DNA of 64,000 nt from Chimonanthus salicifolius (Eukaryota > Streptophyta > Magnoliopsida > Laurales > Calycanthaceae). The notes below the pieces were generated by a model, which searched no databases, was not told where the DNA came from, and saw nothing but the letters and a program-made list of their open reading frames with translations. The DNA is taken from NCBI GenBank assembly GCA_013350335.1, contig CM023532.1, positions 93,065,383 through 93,129,382 on the forward strand, written 5' to 3'. This document shows, piece by piece, positions 45,088 to 57,119 of this stretch. A program made the translations under genes and the position numbers. Within the stretch, counting starts at the first letter, position 1; each line of letters starts with the position of its first letter.

Positions 45088-46197
45088 TGCAACACCCCGG
45101 ATTTTCATTTCATAAATATATATTGGAATTGTCCATTTAATTTGTAAATTGATGGAATTTGAAATTAAATAATGGAAATGTACCCTAGATGGGTAAGGAG
45201 TTGGGTCAATTACCCAATTAAGACCCATCGGGTCGTGAATAAGGTTGAATTGGAAATAATTGGGTAAGCCTTAAAATAAATGGGTCAATTGCTCAATTGG
45301 GACCCAATGGGTCAAGATGAACTAATTTTGAAGTAAATGGGTAAGATTAATTGAATTGGGTCAAATACCCAATTAAGACCCAAGGATGAGATCCACCTCA
45401 TCAAGTGAGGTGGCATGTAAATGAAATGGCCAAATGGGACCCTAAATGCGATGTAGTGCATGGTCAAGCCATGGTTGACTTGGTCAACCATGGGTGAGTT
45501 CAAAGGAATTGAGTAAATGATAAGTTGTGGCTGAATTAAATTGACTTGAGTTGATTAATGAGTTCAAATGAATTAAATTATTTGAGTTGAGTTCAAGATT
45601 AAAAAGCTTGAGTCAAGGTGAGTTGAAATGGAAATGGAAGAGTTTCCATCTCAAGGGGTACCAACCCAAGGGACACACGTTGGAAATGGAGAGTTCCGTC
45701 TCATGGATGAGACCCATGCACACGTTGGGAAGCCAAGGGGTGCCTTGGTTAAGCCAAGGGACACCTTGGTTAAGATGAAACTATTATGTGGGAAGTGAGA
45801 AAGCCTTGGGCTGATTACAAAGAGGTACAACCAAGGGGCACTTCACACCCCTTGGCCGAATTCCACAAATTGAAACAAAGAGATTTGCATTCTCTTCTCA
45901 TCTCTCTCTCTCTCTCTCTCCCAATTCATCTCTAGACTTAGAGAAATCAGTGAAAAACAAGAAAGGAAGGGATTGAAAGGAGTTTGGGCTGATTACAAGG
46001 AGACACCACCGAGGGGCACTTCACAACCCTTGGCCGACACCTCTTCATTTGAGAACAAAGAGATTTCTATCTTCTTCTCTCTCTCTCTCTCTCTCTCCCA
46101 CATTTCATCACTACACTTTGAGGACCAGCAAAACACCAAGAAAGGAGATGGATTAAGGAGGAAAGACCGAAACAAAGAAAGGAGGAGATGAGTAAAG

Positions 46198-47935
46198 GTA
46201 TGTCCCATGCTTATGTAGATAGGAATGTGATTAAGGAAGTCATGGATTTGGCCATAGGTGGCCGAATCCATGGGCTCCAAGAATGTTAGAATAAAATGAT
46301 CATGGAGTTAGTATCCATTCCAGGAATGTATAGATATTGAAAACCAACAGAGAGTTGTATGGATGAGTTTAATAATGTGTGAAAGAAAGTAAGGGAACCA
46401 TGGTTTTGGCTATGGAATGGCCGAAACCATGAGGTTCATATTTGATTGAATGAATGGCCAAATGGTTATAAGGCCATGGACCTGAAATCCATTCCAGGAA
46501 TGGTTAAATGGTTGAAACAAATGTGGAAGGATACTTGAAATTATGTTGTAATACTAAGATTAGGAGAAAATAATCAAAGAACAAGGTTCGGCCTCTTGCA
46601 TGGCCGAACCCTATTTTTTTTATGGGGATCGTCTGAGGACTAAAGAGATACTAGATGAGGTTCGGCCATGTTGTGTGGTCGAACCCCATCAAGTGACCTA
46701 AACATGTTGGATGTAAATTTTTGAGAAAAACCCATCCTCAAAGTGATATAAGATGGAAAGAAGATGAAAAGGAAGAACAATGGGTTCAGCCATGTTGTAT
46801 GGCCGAACCCCATGGATGATTATATGGATCTAGGTATGTTTAAAAAGTTAAATGACTAACTAGGGACTATTAGATTAAGAAATAAAAAAAAATGAATGAT
46901 GATTGACTCGCATTGTTTAAACTAAAACAAGGATTAAAAATAGGGTCAAAAACCAAAGAATGTGGTTCGAACATGTTGTATGGCCGAACCCCATTGATGG
47001 GTTTTTGTGGACATGAACACATTTCAGCTATGTTGTATGGCCGAACCCCGTTGAGGGTCTTAACCGGTTTAAGGACTATGATGCGTTGAGAAATGAACAT
47101 GGGATGATGTAGGGGATGATGGGAATCAAATGGATCATCAAATTGATTTATATATGTGATAAATGTAATAAGGAAAAAAAGATTCGCAAAGTGTTTGCAA
47201 TTCGATTTTGACGTGATCGGTGAGTAGTATATTCACGAAAGCAAGGACAGTAAACTGGATTTTGGTTGGATTCCTACCTTATTGAAATGCATAGGGATCT
47301 ATATATGTATGTGCACTTGGTTTGATTTACAAACATAATGAATCATTTTGGTTAAATGAATGGAATAGGTTTTATGAATTGCTTTTCAATTAAATACGTA
47401 TTTTGATATAAAATGACAATTGTGCATCCATAATCTCATGCATGGCATGGGAGGGACTATATAGGGCAGCAAGCCAAGTTATGAGCTGTCCGGACATGAC
47501 TTGGGGCTTGAAACTAGCTTGGAATAAGCTATGTGAACCATTGTCATGTTGCCCTTGTCCGGGATTGCTAGATAGGGGTACGTGGGGAGGTATAACAATG
47601 ACCTGGTAGTGCTGTCACAAAACACTGCGGAAGTAAATGGCCAAGGGGACACCTTGATGTGGTTTCATTATATCAAGGAAAATGTTGTGATGATATGAAT
47701 GATGTTTGATATGGAGATTGGGTGGGGGATCATTGGCATATGACACCCATGGCATTGACATATACATGAGCATGATTTGGTTATGATTATCATGCACTGA
47801 TTTTGATACTATGATATGTTTATAGTTTCTAATATGATACTCTTATTCTGATTTTTACATTGATCCTGTATGTGTATGACCCTATTTGGAATTCCTACTA
47901 GGCGCGTTGACTAACTCCCTACTTCTACCCTATAG
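46198..47935 (+). other. predicted LTR intron
   Basis: Donor AAAGGTATGTCC; branch-like CTAAC; acceptor CTTCTACCCTATAG. It encloses the hairpin array 46240-47055. Inference only. Confidence 0.35.
46240..47055 (+). repeat. hairpin array, GGTTCGGCC type, about seven units
   Basis: Units near 46245, 46405, 46585, 46660, 46785, 46960 and 47025. Some are diverged (GGTTTTGGC, TTTCAGCTATG). Confidence 0.82.
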
Positions 47936-48396
47936 ATGATGGAACAAGAAATGGAAAAGACAATGGATGTGAAGAGACCCAAGCTTAGGAGCTTGGGCAG
48001 CTTATGCTTACTTTATTTAATATTGATTTTAGAACAATGTATTTGAGATAATTAGGATTTTGGGATTGTAATAATTTAGTTTATTTTGCTATGGCTGATT
48101 CATGATTTTGGATATTTGACATTAAGTTATTTTATATGTGATTGACTTCCTTGCTTACTTTTAATATCATGGTTATGAATAGCTTTCTATTCATAAGTTA
48201 ATTTTACAGTTAATCTTTATAACGTGTGAACTGTTTTAGTGGACTTGGTCCATGCACATGTATCGTTGGCTAGTTAAGAGTCGGGCTTAGAAACCCAGAC
48301 TTAGCTTGTGTCCTGATGCTCCCGCTCCCTCTCACTCTACCATTTAAAAAAAAAATACTCTGATTTTCGGCGAGTGAAAAAGGGCGGGGTGTTACA

Positions 48397-48438
48397 TAGC
48401 CCTTGTTAAGCTGATTGGCGAAGATGTGGGTCCAATTG
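48397..48438 (-). mobile_element. copia 5' LTR, piece 3 (short)
   Basis: 42 bp between the solo LTR ending at 48396 and the minus-strand LTR starting at 48439. Assigned to the copia LTR only by position. The true LTR end is not visible in this window. Confidence 0.45.
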
Positions 48439-49350
48439 TGTAATGCCCCGCCCTTTTTCAGTCGCTTCTTTCCGTAAAATCAGAGTCTATTTTTTTCTTT
48501 ATAAACGAAGAGTGATAGAGAGCGGGACGTCACGACGCGAGCTAAGTCCGAACTTCTAAAGTCCAACCCTTAACTGGCCAACCCTATGTGTGGATGGACT
48601 CAGTCCAAGAAAACGATTCACACATAGCAATATAAACATGCGGAATAAAAATCATAACATGCGGAAACATAATAGAACACAGTTTTATTCCATTTAGATA
48701 TTAAAGTACATCAAGTCCTTAATCATCATTATCATAACGCAATTATCGAATAAAATATTTAACCATAGCAAATTCATCTAAGTTATTACAATCCGAATTC
48801 TAGATACTCAAAATACAAGCCCATGAGTATCTTAAACAAAATATAAACTATCGTCCTCCAAGCTCCTATGCCTGACCCATTACGCATTCATCGTTCCCCT
48901 CATTTCCTGTATCAACAACTAGGGTAGAAGTAGGGCGTTATTACGACGCGCCCAGTAGGTATTCCAATTAGGGTTAATACATGGGTTAGTACAAAAAATC
49001 CAGATATAATATATATCAAATCCAATTATAATAAATCATACCATACTTATAAAGCATCGTAACCAAAACAGTTTATGATAATAGAGATCCAATCATACCG
49101 ATAAAAACCAGAAACCTTGCATGATAATAAAGATCATAATCATGCCGATTCAATGCCATGCCATGTTATCATATGCAATGAGTCTCACCCATCACATGTA
49201 CATAAAAGACCCACCACATAGGTCTTTCGGACGCCCGACTGAGTGTGGACCCTCCGGTTACATTTCATACATAGTATCCTCTTGATGGAATGCTCCTCAT
49301 CAAGGTATCCCCCACATAGGTTCTTCAGACGCCCCGACGGAGTGTGGATC
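48439..49350 (-). mobile_element. minus-strand Tekay-family LTR, piece 1
   Basis: The terminus TGTAATGCCCCGCCC is at 48439, with the conserved end and acceptor-like block (near 48920, minus strand). It stops at the GGATC target of the solo LTR and resumes at 52691. Confidence 0.88.
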
Positions 49351-49845
49351 TTTAACACCTTGGATTTTCAATTTATTATTTTTATGAAATTTATCCATTT
49401 TTAATTGTGAATTTTAGATTGGATCTTATTTGGATAAGGAATTGGGCCATGACCCAATTAAGACCCAATTAATGGTAAGTCGGTTTCAATAAATCAAATA
49501 GGACTGAAATTAATTTAGTATGCAATCCAAGATTATGCATGGCCGAATTTAGATGTAAAAATATATGCTTATGCGCATAAGATCTTTTAAAGGGTGTACA
49601 TATTTTCTTAAAATAAATAAGGAAATATCTAAATTAAAAGGAGGGCTCACGGCATTGCTATATGTATTTTATCATTGGCCGATTGGAAGGTTACTAATCT
49701 AAGGAGGAGAAGTCGGCCATGGCTAATTAAAGCAAGGGACGTCGGCATTGCATCTAAGGCAATGACTAAAATTACACAAGGGGCGCACGGCCCCAAGGCG
49801 GTAAGTCTATCTTAAGAATATTCTCAATTTGGATTAAGTAGAGCT

Positions 49846-49854
49846 TATATAAAG
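49846..49854 (+). promoter_or_regulatory. LTR TATA box
   Basis: TATATAAAG lies 185 bp before the donor-like site at 50039 and is followed by a purine-rich leader. The same arrangement is at 54091 and 56819. Confidence 0.6.
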
Positions 49855-50038
49855 GAGAGAAGGACAAGGGGGCAAGGTTTACAACCCATAGCCGAATTGT
49901 ATTTTCCTCTCTCCCAATCTCTCATTCTCTCACACGGCAAGAGCAAGAGAAGAAAGGGTAGCAACAAGAAGGAGTTCTAGTTTGGAGAAAAATTAAGAAG
50001 AAGGGAGAAAGATTAGAAGAGCAAGGAATTGAAAAGAG

Positions 50039-52206
50039 GTTAGTATCTAAGTGTTTAAATAATTTTATTTTATGAAACAAAAGAACCATAGGGTTCAGCC
50101 ATGATGGTTGGCTGAACCCCATGGAGGAAGATTAAGAGATGGATTAATGGGTTAAATGGAGAGAAAGAACCATAGGGTTTGGCCATAGTGCATGGCCGAA
50201 CCCCATGGAAAGATTTGATTTATTTTATTGGGATTTGTATATTGAAAACCATGGAAGGAAATTAGATGGAAATTGGGTGCATGTTCTCAGACTTTAGATC
50301 ATGGAAATCTTTGATGATTAAGTGGTTTGAAAATGTGGAGGAAAAGATGAATCATAGGGTTTAGTCATGTCCATGTGAAAGGATGTTTATGAATTAATTT
50401 TAATGGAGGTATGGTTATTGGTTTTAGATGCAAAAAGACCATGAAAGAATATAGGTCGGTCATGGCATGGCCGAACCATGATGTTATTATGGCTAAGTTG
50501 TTGGATCTAAAGTAATGAAAGGAAGAGGTGAGGTTCGGCCATGGTGTATGGCCGAACCCTACCAAACATTTTTATGGATTGGTGATCGATTTTGATTGGA
50601 TCTAAACCAATGGCCAAGATCATGAACCATAGGGTTCGGCCATGGTGTATGGCCGAACCCCATGGGGTAATTTTGGAAGGTAGACGGATTTGGATGGCTA
50701 AAATTAGAAAACTTCTAATTTTGGAAAGAAGGTTGCTAAAATTAGAAAGCTTCCATGTGTGGAAGGGGTGGCTAAACTGGAAAGCACTCCAATTTTGGAA
50801 AGGCTTTCTAATCTAAGAAACTATCCAATTATGGAAAGGGGAATTTATTTATGGAAACCTTCCAAAAATAGAAGGTGGAGTTTAATTAAGGAAACCTTCC
50901 AATTATGGAAGGTGTTTGCTAATTATGGAAGGGGTGGAGATTATGTTGGAAACATCAAATTATGGGAAGTAATGTGAATGGAAAAATTGGATATCATGGG
51001 ACATGGCCGAACCCCATGAATTAAATCTATGGTTTAAGTTTATGTATAATTGAATCAAGGGGGATGGACAGTATGAATTTAATGGCATAATTGGAAATTA
51101 TATACCATAGGGTTCGGCCATGGTGTATGGTCGAACCCCATGGTCCGAATTAAGGGATCAAATGGTATTTTAAGGCATGGTTAAGGGCTGATTTATGAAT
51201 CAAATTATGAACCTATGTTATGAGTTATGTTTTGTGTATTTTTAAAATAAGAGGGAAGGATACAAACATGTGTTATGAATTATTGAGGAAGGTAGTGGCA
51301 AAATGGTAATTACATGCCAAAGTGGAGGATCATGGGTTCGGCCATGGTGTATGGCCGAACCCCATGAGTGGTGTTTGATGGACTTATTTGGTTAAAGTAT
51401 TAATACAAGGTTTAAGTATGGTAAATTTAAATGAATGAGGGAACAATGGCATTATTGTAATTATGGACAAAAATGGTAGACCATGGGTTCGGCCATGGTG
51501 TATGGCCTAACCCCATGGGGTCTTGTTTATGGACTTAGAACCTTGTAATTAAGTGGGACTAGGTGTTGATTTATCATTATATTATAAGGTAACGGGATCT
51601 CGCAAGCGGTGCGCGATCGGTGATCGAATCTTCGAAGGAAACACAAGGACTCATGAACGGTCTTTGGTAGGATTCCACCTCTTTGAAACCATGGGTTTAT
51701 GTACTTTATTTTATCTTATGTTTGATGAAAATATATTTCAAAGGTTATGCTTTATATGATTTTCAAATGCTATGTTTATCTTGTTTAACTAGCATGGATT
51801 GATTATGTTTCAAAAGGTGATTCTAAATGCTATATTTATGTTATTAAAATAACATGTGTTTCATTAGCATCTCATGCATGACATGGGGTGAAGGATTTGG
51901 CAACCGGAGGGTCCACACTCCGTCGGGGTGTCCCAAAAACCTATGTGGTGTACCTTGATGTGTTTTTCCATCAGGAAGAAACCGGAGAGTCCACACTCCG
52001 CCGGGGCATCCGGAAGACCTATGTGGTGGGTACATTTATGTACATGTGATGGGTGGGACTCATTGCATATTTGTAATCATTGCATGGCATGGATTTTACC
52101 TGGTTTTATATATTATGTTATAATATATGTTTTGTACTAACCATGTGTTAGCCGTAACTGGAATACCTACTGGGCGCGTTGTTCTAACGCCCTACTTCTA
52201 CCCTAG
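50039..52206 (+). other. predicted LTR intron
   Basis: Donor AGAGGTTAGTATC (50039); branch-like CTAAC; acceptor CTTCTACCCTAG (52206). It encloses the complete hairpin array. Inference only. Confidence 0.36.
50090..51520 (+). repeat. hairpin array, GGTTCGGCC type, about nine units
   Basis: Units near 50095, 50178, 50455, 50533, 50633, 51000 (half), 51113, 51335 and 51487. Several have stems that extend to ACCATaGGGTTCGGCCAT paired with ATGGCCGAACCCcATGGT. This is 17 bp with a single A/C mismatch. Confidence 0.9.
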
Positions 52207-52690
52207 TTGATGATACAGCTAATCAGGGGAACGATGAACGTAAGACGGACTAGGCATAGGAGCTTGGAAGACTTGTTTTACTAATTTTGAATAAAGTTAC
52301 TCATGAACTTGTATTTGAGTATTGGGATTTCAGAATGTAATAACTTAGATGGTTGAATGATTTATTTGATGTTTTAGTTATGGACAAGGACTTGACGTAC
52401 TTTGCTATCTGATTGGAATAGAACTTGGTTCTATTATGTTTCCGCATTTTGATGTTATGATTCTGCAGATTATGATTTTTATTCCGCATCTTGATATTGC
52501 TATGTGTGAACCATTTTATTGGACTGAGTCCAAGCACACATAGGGTTGGCCAGTTAAGGGTCGGACTTTGGAAGTTCGGACTTAGCTCGCGTCGTGATGT
52601 CCCGCGCTCTATCACTATACTCTGTTATAAAAGGAAAAATATACTCTGAATTTACGAGAAAAAGTAAGTGAAAAAGCGCGGGGCGTTACA

Positions 52691-53475
52691 GGATCTCTGG
52701 TTACAATTCATACACAATATCCTCTTAATGGAAATCACATCAAGGTACCCCACATAAGTTCTTCGAACGCCCTGACGGAGTGTGGACCCTCCGGTTACCT
52801 TTCATCCCTCCCATGCCATGCATGAGATGCAAATACCAACATGCTATGTAGAAATGCAAATCATAGCACTTAAAACTCACATTTAAACCACATGCTATTT
52901 TATCATATAAACATAGCATTTAAAATCACAATTTGAAACATATCCTTTGCAACATATATTCATAAAAAATAAGATAAAACAATGCACATAAACCCATGGT
53001 TTCAAAGAGGTGGAATCCTAGCAAAGGCCGCTAACGTGTCCTTGCGTCTTTCATCCGGTAACCGCTCACGATCGTAAACACCTTTTGAGGTCCCGTTACC
53101 TTATAATATAACAATCAATTAAAACCAAGTCTCACTTGATTTACACCAGTGTCTAAGTCCATAAACCAAACTTGTGGGGTTCAGCCATACACCATGGCCG
53201 AACCTCACCCTTATTGTTTTAGTTTCCTTTTAACTCATTTATTACATTTATTACCAAAATGCCATTGGTCTAAACCTTAGTTAATATTCCATTTATTTTA
53301 ATCCAAAATGCATAACCCTAGGTCCGCCAAACAATTCCCATGGGGTTCGGCCATACACCATGGCCGAACCCATGGTCCATTAATTCAATTAATTACAATA
53401 ATGCCATTATTCCTTCCAAAAATAATTATCATACATTAAAAATACCATTACAACTCCATGGGGTTCGGCCATACA
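52691..53475 (-). mobile_element. minus-strand Tekay-family LTR, piece 2
   Basis: Continuation of 48439-49350 after the solo LTR. It has the stem-loop block, 'catgcatgagatg', the block with 'ggaatcctagcaaagg' and three TTCGGCC hairpins (53175, 53343, 53461). It is cut inside the third hairpin by the LTR starting at 53476. Confidence 0.88.
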
Positions 53476-54090
53476 TGCAACACCTCGGATTTTCAGATTA
53501 TTATTTTATATGACACTTATTCTTTTAAATGGTGGATTTTAGAATTGGACCTTATATGGATAAGGAATTGGGCCATGACCCAATTAAGACCCAATTAAAT
53601 TGTGACATTAGTTTTATTGAAAATTAAATAGGATAGTGCATAGTCGAATTGTTGATATGAAATCTATAAGATTATGCACATGAGAGATTTGTGGAATTTA
53701 ATCCACAAATGATATGCTAGAATATTTGAAGAGGGACTTTCTTAATTAAATTGGATTTGCATATCTTAAGAAAATGTTCAAAAAAATCAAATAAAGATTA
53801 TACTTGGCCGAATTTTAGATAATGATATTCATATTATGCGCATGGGATATTTTAAAAGGGAATGTACATTGTCTTAAATTAAATTAAAAGATTACCTAGA
53901 TTATGAATAATGTTATGCACATAGTACTTGCTAATTGGAATAAAGGGAAGGTTTTAAATTAAGAAGGAGAAGTCGGCCATGGCTAAGTAAAGCAAGGGAG
54001 GTCGGCATTCCATCTATGGCAAGGGGGTACATGGCTAAAGGAGGAGGTTGCCTATCTTAAACACCATCTAAGTATGGACTAAGGAGAGCT

Positions 54091-54099
54091 TTATAAAAG
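54091..54099 (+). promoter_or_regulatory. LTR TATA box
   Basis: TTATAAAAG, 172 bp before the donor-like site at 54271. Confidence 0.55.
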
Positions 54100-54309
54100 G
54101 AGAGACCCAAGGGTGCACGGTTTTTACAAGCCCATCTCTCTTTCAATCTCTCAAGGCTCATACACGGCAATACACAAGGAAAAGGGCAGCAACAAGAAGG
54201 AGTTCTTGTTTGGAGAAAAGCAAAGGGAAAGGAAAGAAAATTGGAAGAGCAAGAAACCAAAGGGGAAAATGTTAGTATCTTGATTAATAATTTTATGTTT
54301 TGAAACAAA

Positions 54310-55890
54310 AAGAACCATAGGGTTCGGCCATAGTGCATGGCCGAATCCCATGGAGGCAAATTGGAGATAATTTAATGGTTTAAATGGAGAGAAAGAATCA
54401 TAGGGTTCGGCCATGCACATGCAAAAATTTGATTTAATTCTTGGGTTTTAAGATTGAAAACCATGGAGAGATTGGATTTATTTCATTGGGGTTATGTTCT
54501 TAAATTTTGGAACATGGAAAGACATGGTGATTTCATGATGAAACCATGGGGATTTATGGTTTAGAATTACAACTTTCAATGATGAAAATCCACAGAAGAA
54601 TTTTATAATTTTAAAGGGAGATTTGGATAAGGATATGGGTCGGCCATGGCATGGCCGAACCATGATGTTTTTATGGTTAAGTTATTGGTCTAAAACAATA
54701 AAAAGAAAGGGGTGAGGTTCGGCCATGGTGTATGGCCGAACCCCACCAAACATTTTATGGATGATAATCGGTTAATGTTATGAGTAAATGTTTATTAATC
54801 TAAGCTAATGGCCAAGATCATGAACCATAAGGTTCGGCCATGGAGATTGGCCGAACCCCATGGGTTAAGTTTGGAATAGAAGATGGAAATGATTGCTAAA
54901 TTTGGAGAACAATCTAATTATGGAAAGGGTTAGTTAATTAAGGAAACAATCTATTTTTTGGAAAGTGTTTCTAATTATGGAAAGGCTTGATTAATTAGAG
55001 AAACAATCCATTTATGGAAAGGAGGTTGCTTATTAGGAAAGTTTCTATTCTTGAAATTGGATATTAAAATTAGAAAATATCTAATTAAGACCATGAAGAT
55101 TTATTATGGAAACTATCCAAGAATGGAAGGTGGAGATTCATCAAATAAATGGATTGGTTATCATGAGTGAGGTTCGGCCATAGGTATGGCCGAACCCCAC
55201 TAAGGTTTAATTTTGAGAAACCTTTTTAGTTATGGAATATGATATCTAAGTATGGAACCTATAGTTGGAAAGCATACAATTTTGGAAAGGTGGAGTTAAT
55301 TTGGAAACTATACACCATAGGGTTCGGCCAAGGTGTATGGCTGAACCCCATGGTCCAAATTAAGGGATTAATGGCATCTTTAATTGAAGGTTAAGGGATG
55401 ATTTATGAATCAGATTATGAACCTATGTTATGAGTGATGTTTTGTGTAGTTTTAAAATAAAGGAAAAGGATACAATGTAGGTTATAGATTGATGGTGAAA
55501 GGAATGGCAAAAACGTAATTTCACATCAAAATAGAAAACCATCGGTTCGGCCATGATGTATGGCCGAACCCCATGAGGTATATTTATGGATTTAAATTGG
55601 TTAAAGATTCATAAAAGGGCTAGTAATTCAAGATTTAAAGGAATGAGGAAACCAATGGCATTTTTGTAAATATGAGAGAATATTGGACATTGGGTTCGGC
55701 CATGGTGTATGGCCGAACCCCATGAACTGTTTCATGGGATTATGTGCTTTGGAAGTATGGATGATTATTTGGGATCTAAGCAATAAAGAAGTCTATGGTT
55801 AGGCTCAATGGCATTATTATAATTATGGACAAAAATATTAGACCATGGATTTCAGCCATGGTGTATGGCCGAACCCCATGGGGTTTTGTT
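54310..55890 (+). repeat. hairpin array, GGTTCGGCC type, about ten units
   Basis: Units near 54317, 54408 (half), 54640, 54717, 54830, 55170, 55320, 55545, 55695 and 55855. Irregular spacing of 75-340 bp. Confidence 0.9.
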
Positions 55891-56581
55891 TATAGACTTA
55901 AAACTTTGTAATTAGGTGAGACTTGGTGTTGATTTATCATTATATTATAAGGTAACGGGATCTCGCAAACGGTGCGCGATCGGTGATCGAATTTTGGATG
56001 GAAACGCAAGGACTCGTTAACGGTCTTTGGTAGGATTCCACCTCTTTGAAAGCATGGATTATGTACTTTGTTTTATCTTATGTTTGATGAAAATATGTTT
56101 CAAAGGATACGCTTTATTATGGATTTTAAATGCCATGATCATGTTGTAAATAGCGTGTATATGTTCATGTTGTAAACAACATGTATTGATTATATTTCAA
56201 AGGTTAATTTTATATGCTTTGTTTATATGAGGAAAGAACATGTGATTTAAAGTATGACTTTTAAAATGTTATAAAATAGCATGTGTTTTCATTGGCATCT
56301 CATGCATGGCATGGGGTGGAGGATTTATAACCGGAAGGGGTCACACTCCGTCGGGGCGTCTGAAGAACGTATGTGCAATACCTTGATGTGATTTCCATCA
56401 AGAAGATTCCGGAGGGTCTACACTCCGCCGGGCGTCCGGAAGACCTATGTGGTGGGTAATTTATGTACATGTGATGGGTGGGACTCATTGCATATCTGTC
56501 ATCATTGCATGGCATGGATTTTACCTGGTTTTATATATTATGTTATAATACATGTTTGTACTAACCATGTGTTAGCCATAA

Positions 56582-56681
56582 NNNNNNNNNNNNNNNNNNN
56601 NNNNNNNNNNNNNNNNNNNNNNNNNNNNNNNNNNNNNNNNNNNNNNNNNNNNNNNNNNNNNNNNNNNNNNNNNNNNNNNNN
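56582..56681. other. assembly gap (100 N)
   Basis: Exactly 100 N, a conventional placeholder for a gap of unknown size. The left side is late in one LTR and the right side is early in another, so at least the end of the first and the start of the second are missing. Confidence 0.99.
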
Positions 56682-56818
56682 TGGCTGGCGCCAAGGGATG
56701 CATTGTTTGGTGCCAAGGGATGCATTGGGTGGTGCCAAGGGATGTCTTGGTTTGTGCCAAGTGACTCCTTGGTTTGATCAAAGAGTAATGAGTGTAAATG
56801 AATGGTTTTTGGGGCTGT

Positions 56819-56827
56819 TATATAAAG
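56819..56827 (+). promoter_or_regulatory. LTR TATA box
   Basis: TATATAAAG, 176 bp before the donor-like site at 57003. Confidence 0.58.
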
Positions 56828-57119
56828 GAGATGAACCTATGCTTGGTCGATTGTCACTCAATGAAACCAAGAACACACCCTCTTGGCCGAATTATTCTTG
56901 GGTGTTTTTCACCATTGATCAAGCATATAATCAGCAAAGGAAGGGAGGCTAAGAAAGCTAGGAAGCAAGGATCAAAAGCAAGGAGAAAAGCTTAGAGAAT
57001 TGGTAAGTAATTCCATGGAATTTTGTTTAATACAATGTGTTAAATGGAACATAATTTGGCCATGGGATGGTCAAATCTACCAAGGGTTTGGAGTATGTTT
57101 ATTGATGTTTAAAAGTTAG

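Larger units (their letters stand above)
45088..48396 (+). mobile_element. solo LTR, Tekay family (3309 bp)
   Basis: Termini are TGCAACACCCCGG and GGGCGGGGTGTTACA. The flanks TGGCC (45083-45087) and TAGCC (48397-48401) differ by one base, consistent with an aged target duplication. It contains a duplicated leader segment (about 45790-45930 and 45985-46110, both CT-repeat rich), donor-like AAGGTATGTCC (46198), seven hairpins (46240-47055), 'gagctgtccggacatgac' and acceptor-like CTTCTACCCTATAG (47935). It sits inside the copia LTR. Confidence 0.88.
49351..52690 (+). mobile_element. solo LTR, Tekay family (3340 bp), perfect TSD GGATC
   Basis: Termini are TTTAACACCTTGG and GGGGCGTTACA. GGATC directly flanks it (49346-49350 and 52691-52695). 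Joining the flanks restores a sequence parallel to 49240-49290 ('gagtgtggaccctccgg' then 'ttacatttcatac'), so the insertion point is certain. It holds TATATAAAG (49846), donor-like GAGGTTAGTATC (50039), about nine hairpins, a stem-loop block and acceptor-like CTTCTACCCTAG (52206). No PBS or internal region: solo LTR by LTR-LTR recombination. Confidence 0.96.
53476..56581 (+). mobile_element. forward Tekay-family LTR, runs into assembly gap
   Basis: It starts TGCAACACCTCGG within a hairpin of the older LTR. It is closely related to the solo LTR at 49351, with TATA TTATAAAAG (54091), donor-like ATGTTAGTATC (54271), ten hairpins and a 'ccttgatgtgatttccatcaag' stem-loop. It stops at 56581 in 'gtgttagccataa', about 25 bp before the expected acceptor block, where the gap begins. 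Confidence 0.88.

Noticed and set aside
50533..50560. GGTTCGGCC as a Pol III B box (GGTTCGANNCC) of tRNA-derived SINEs
   Set aside because: Only part of the B box matches. There is no A box at the proper distance and no T-run terminator, and both arms occur equally.
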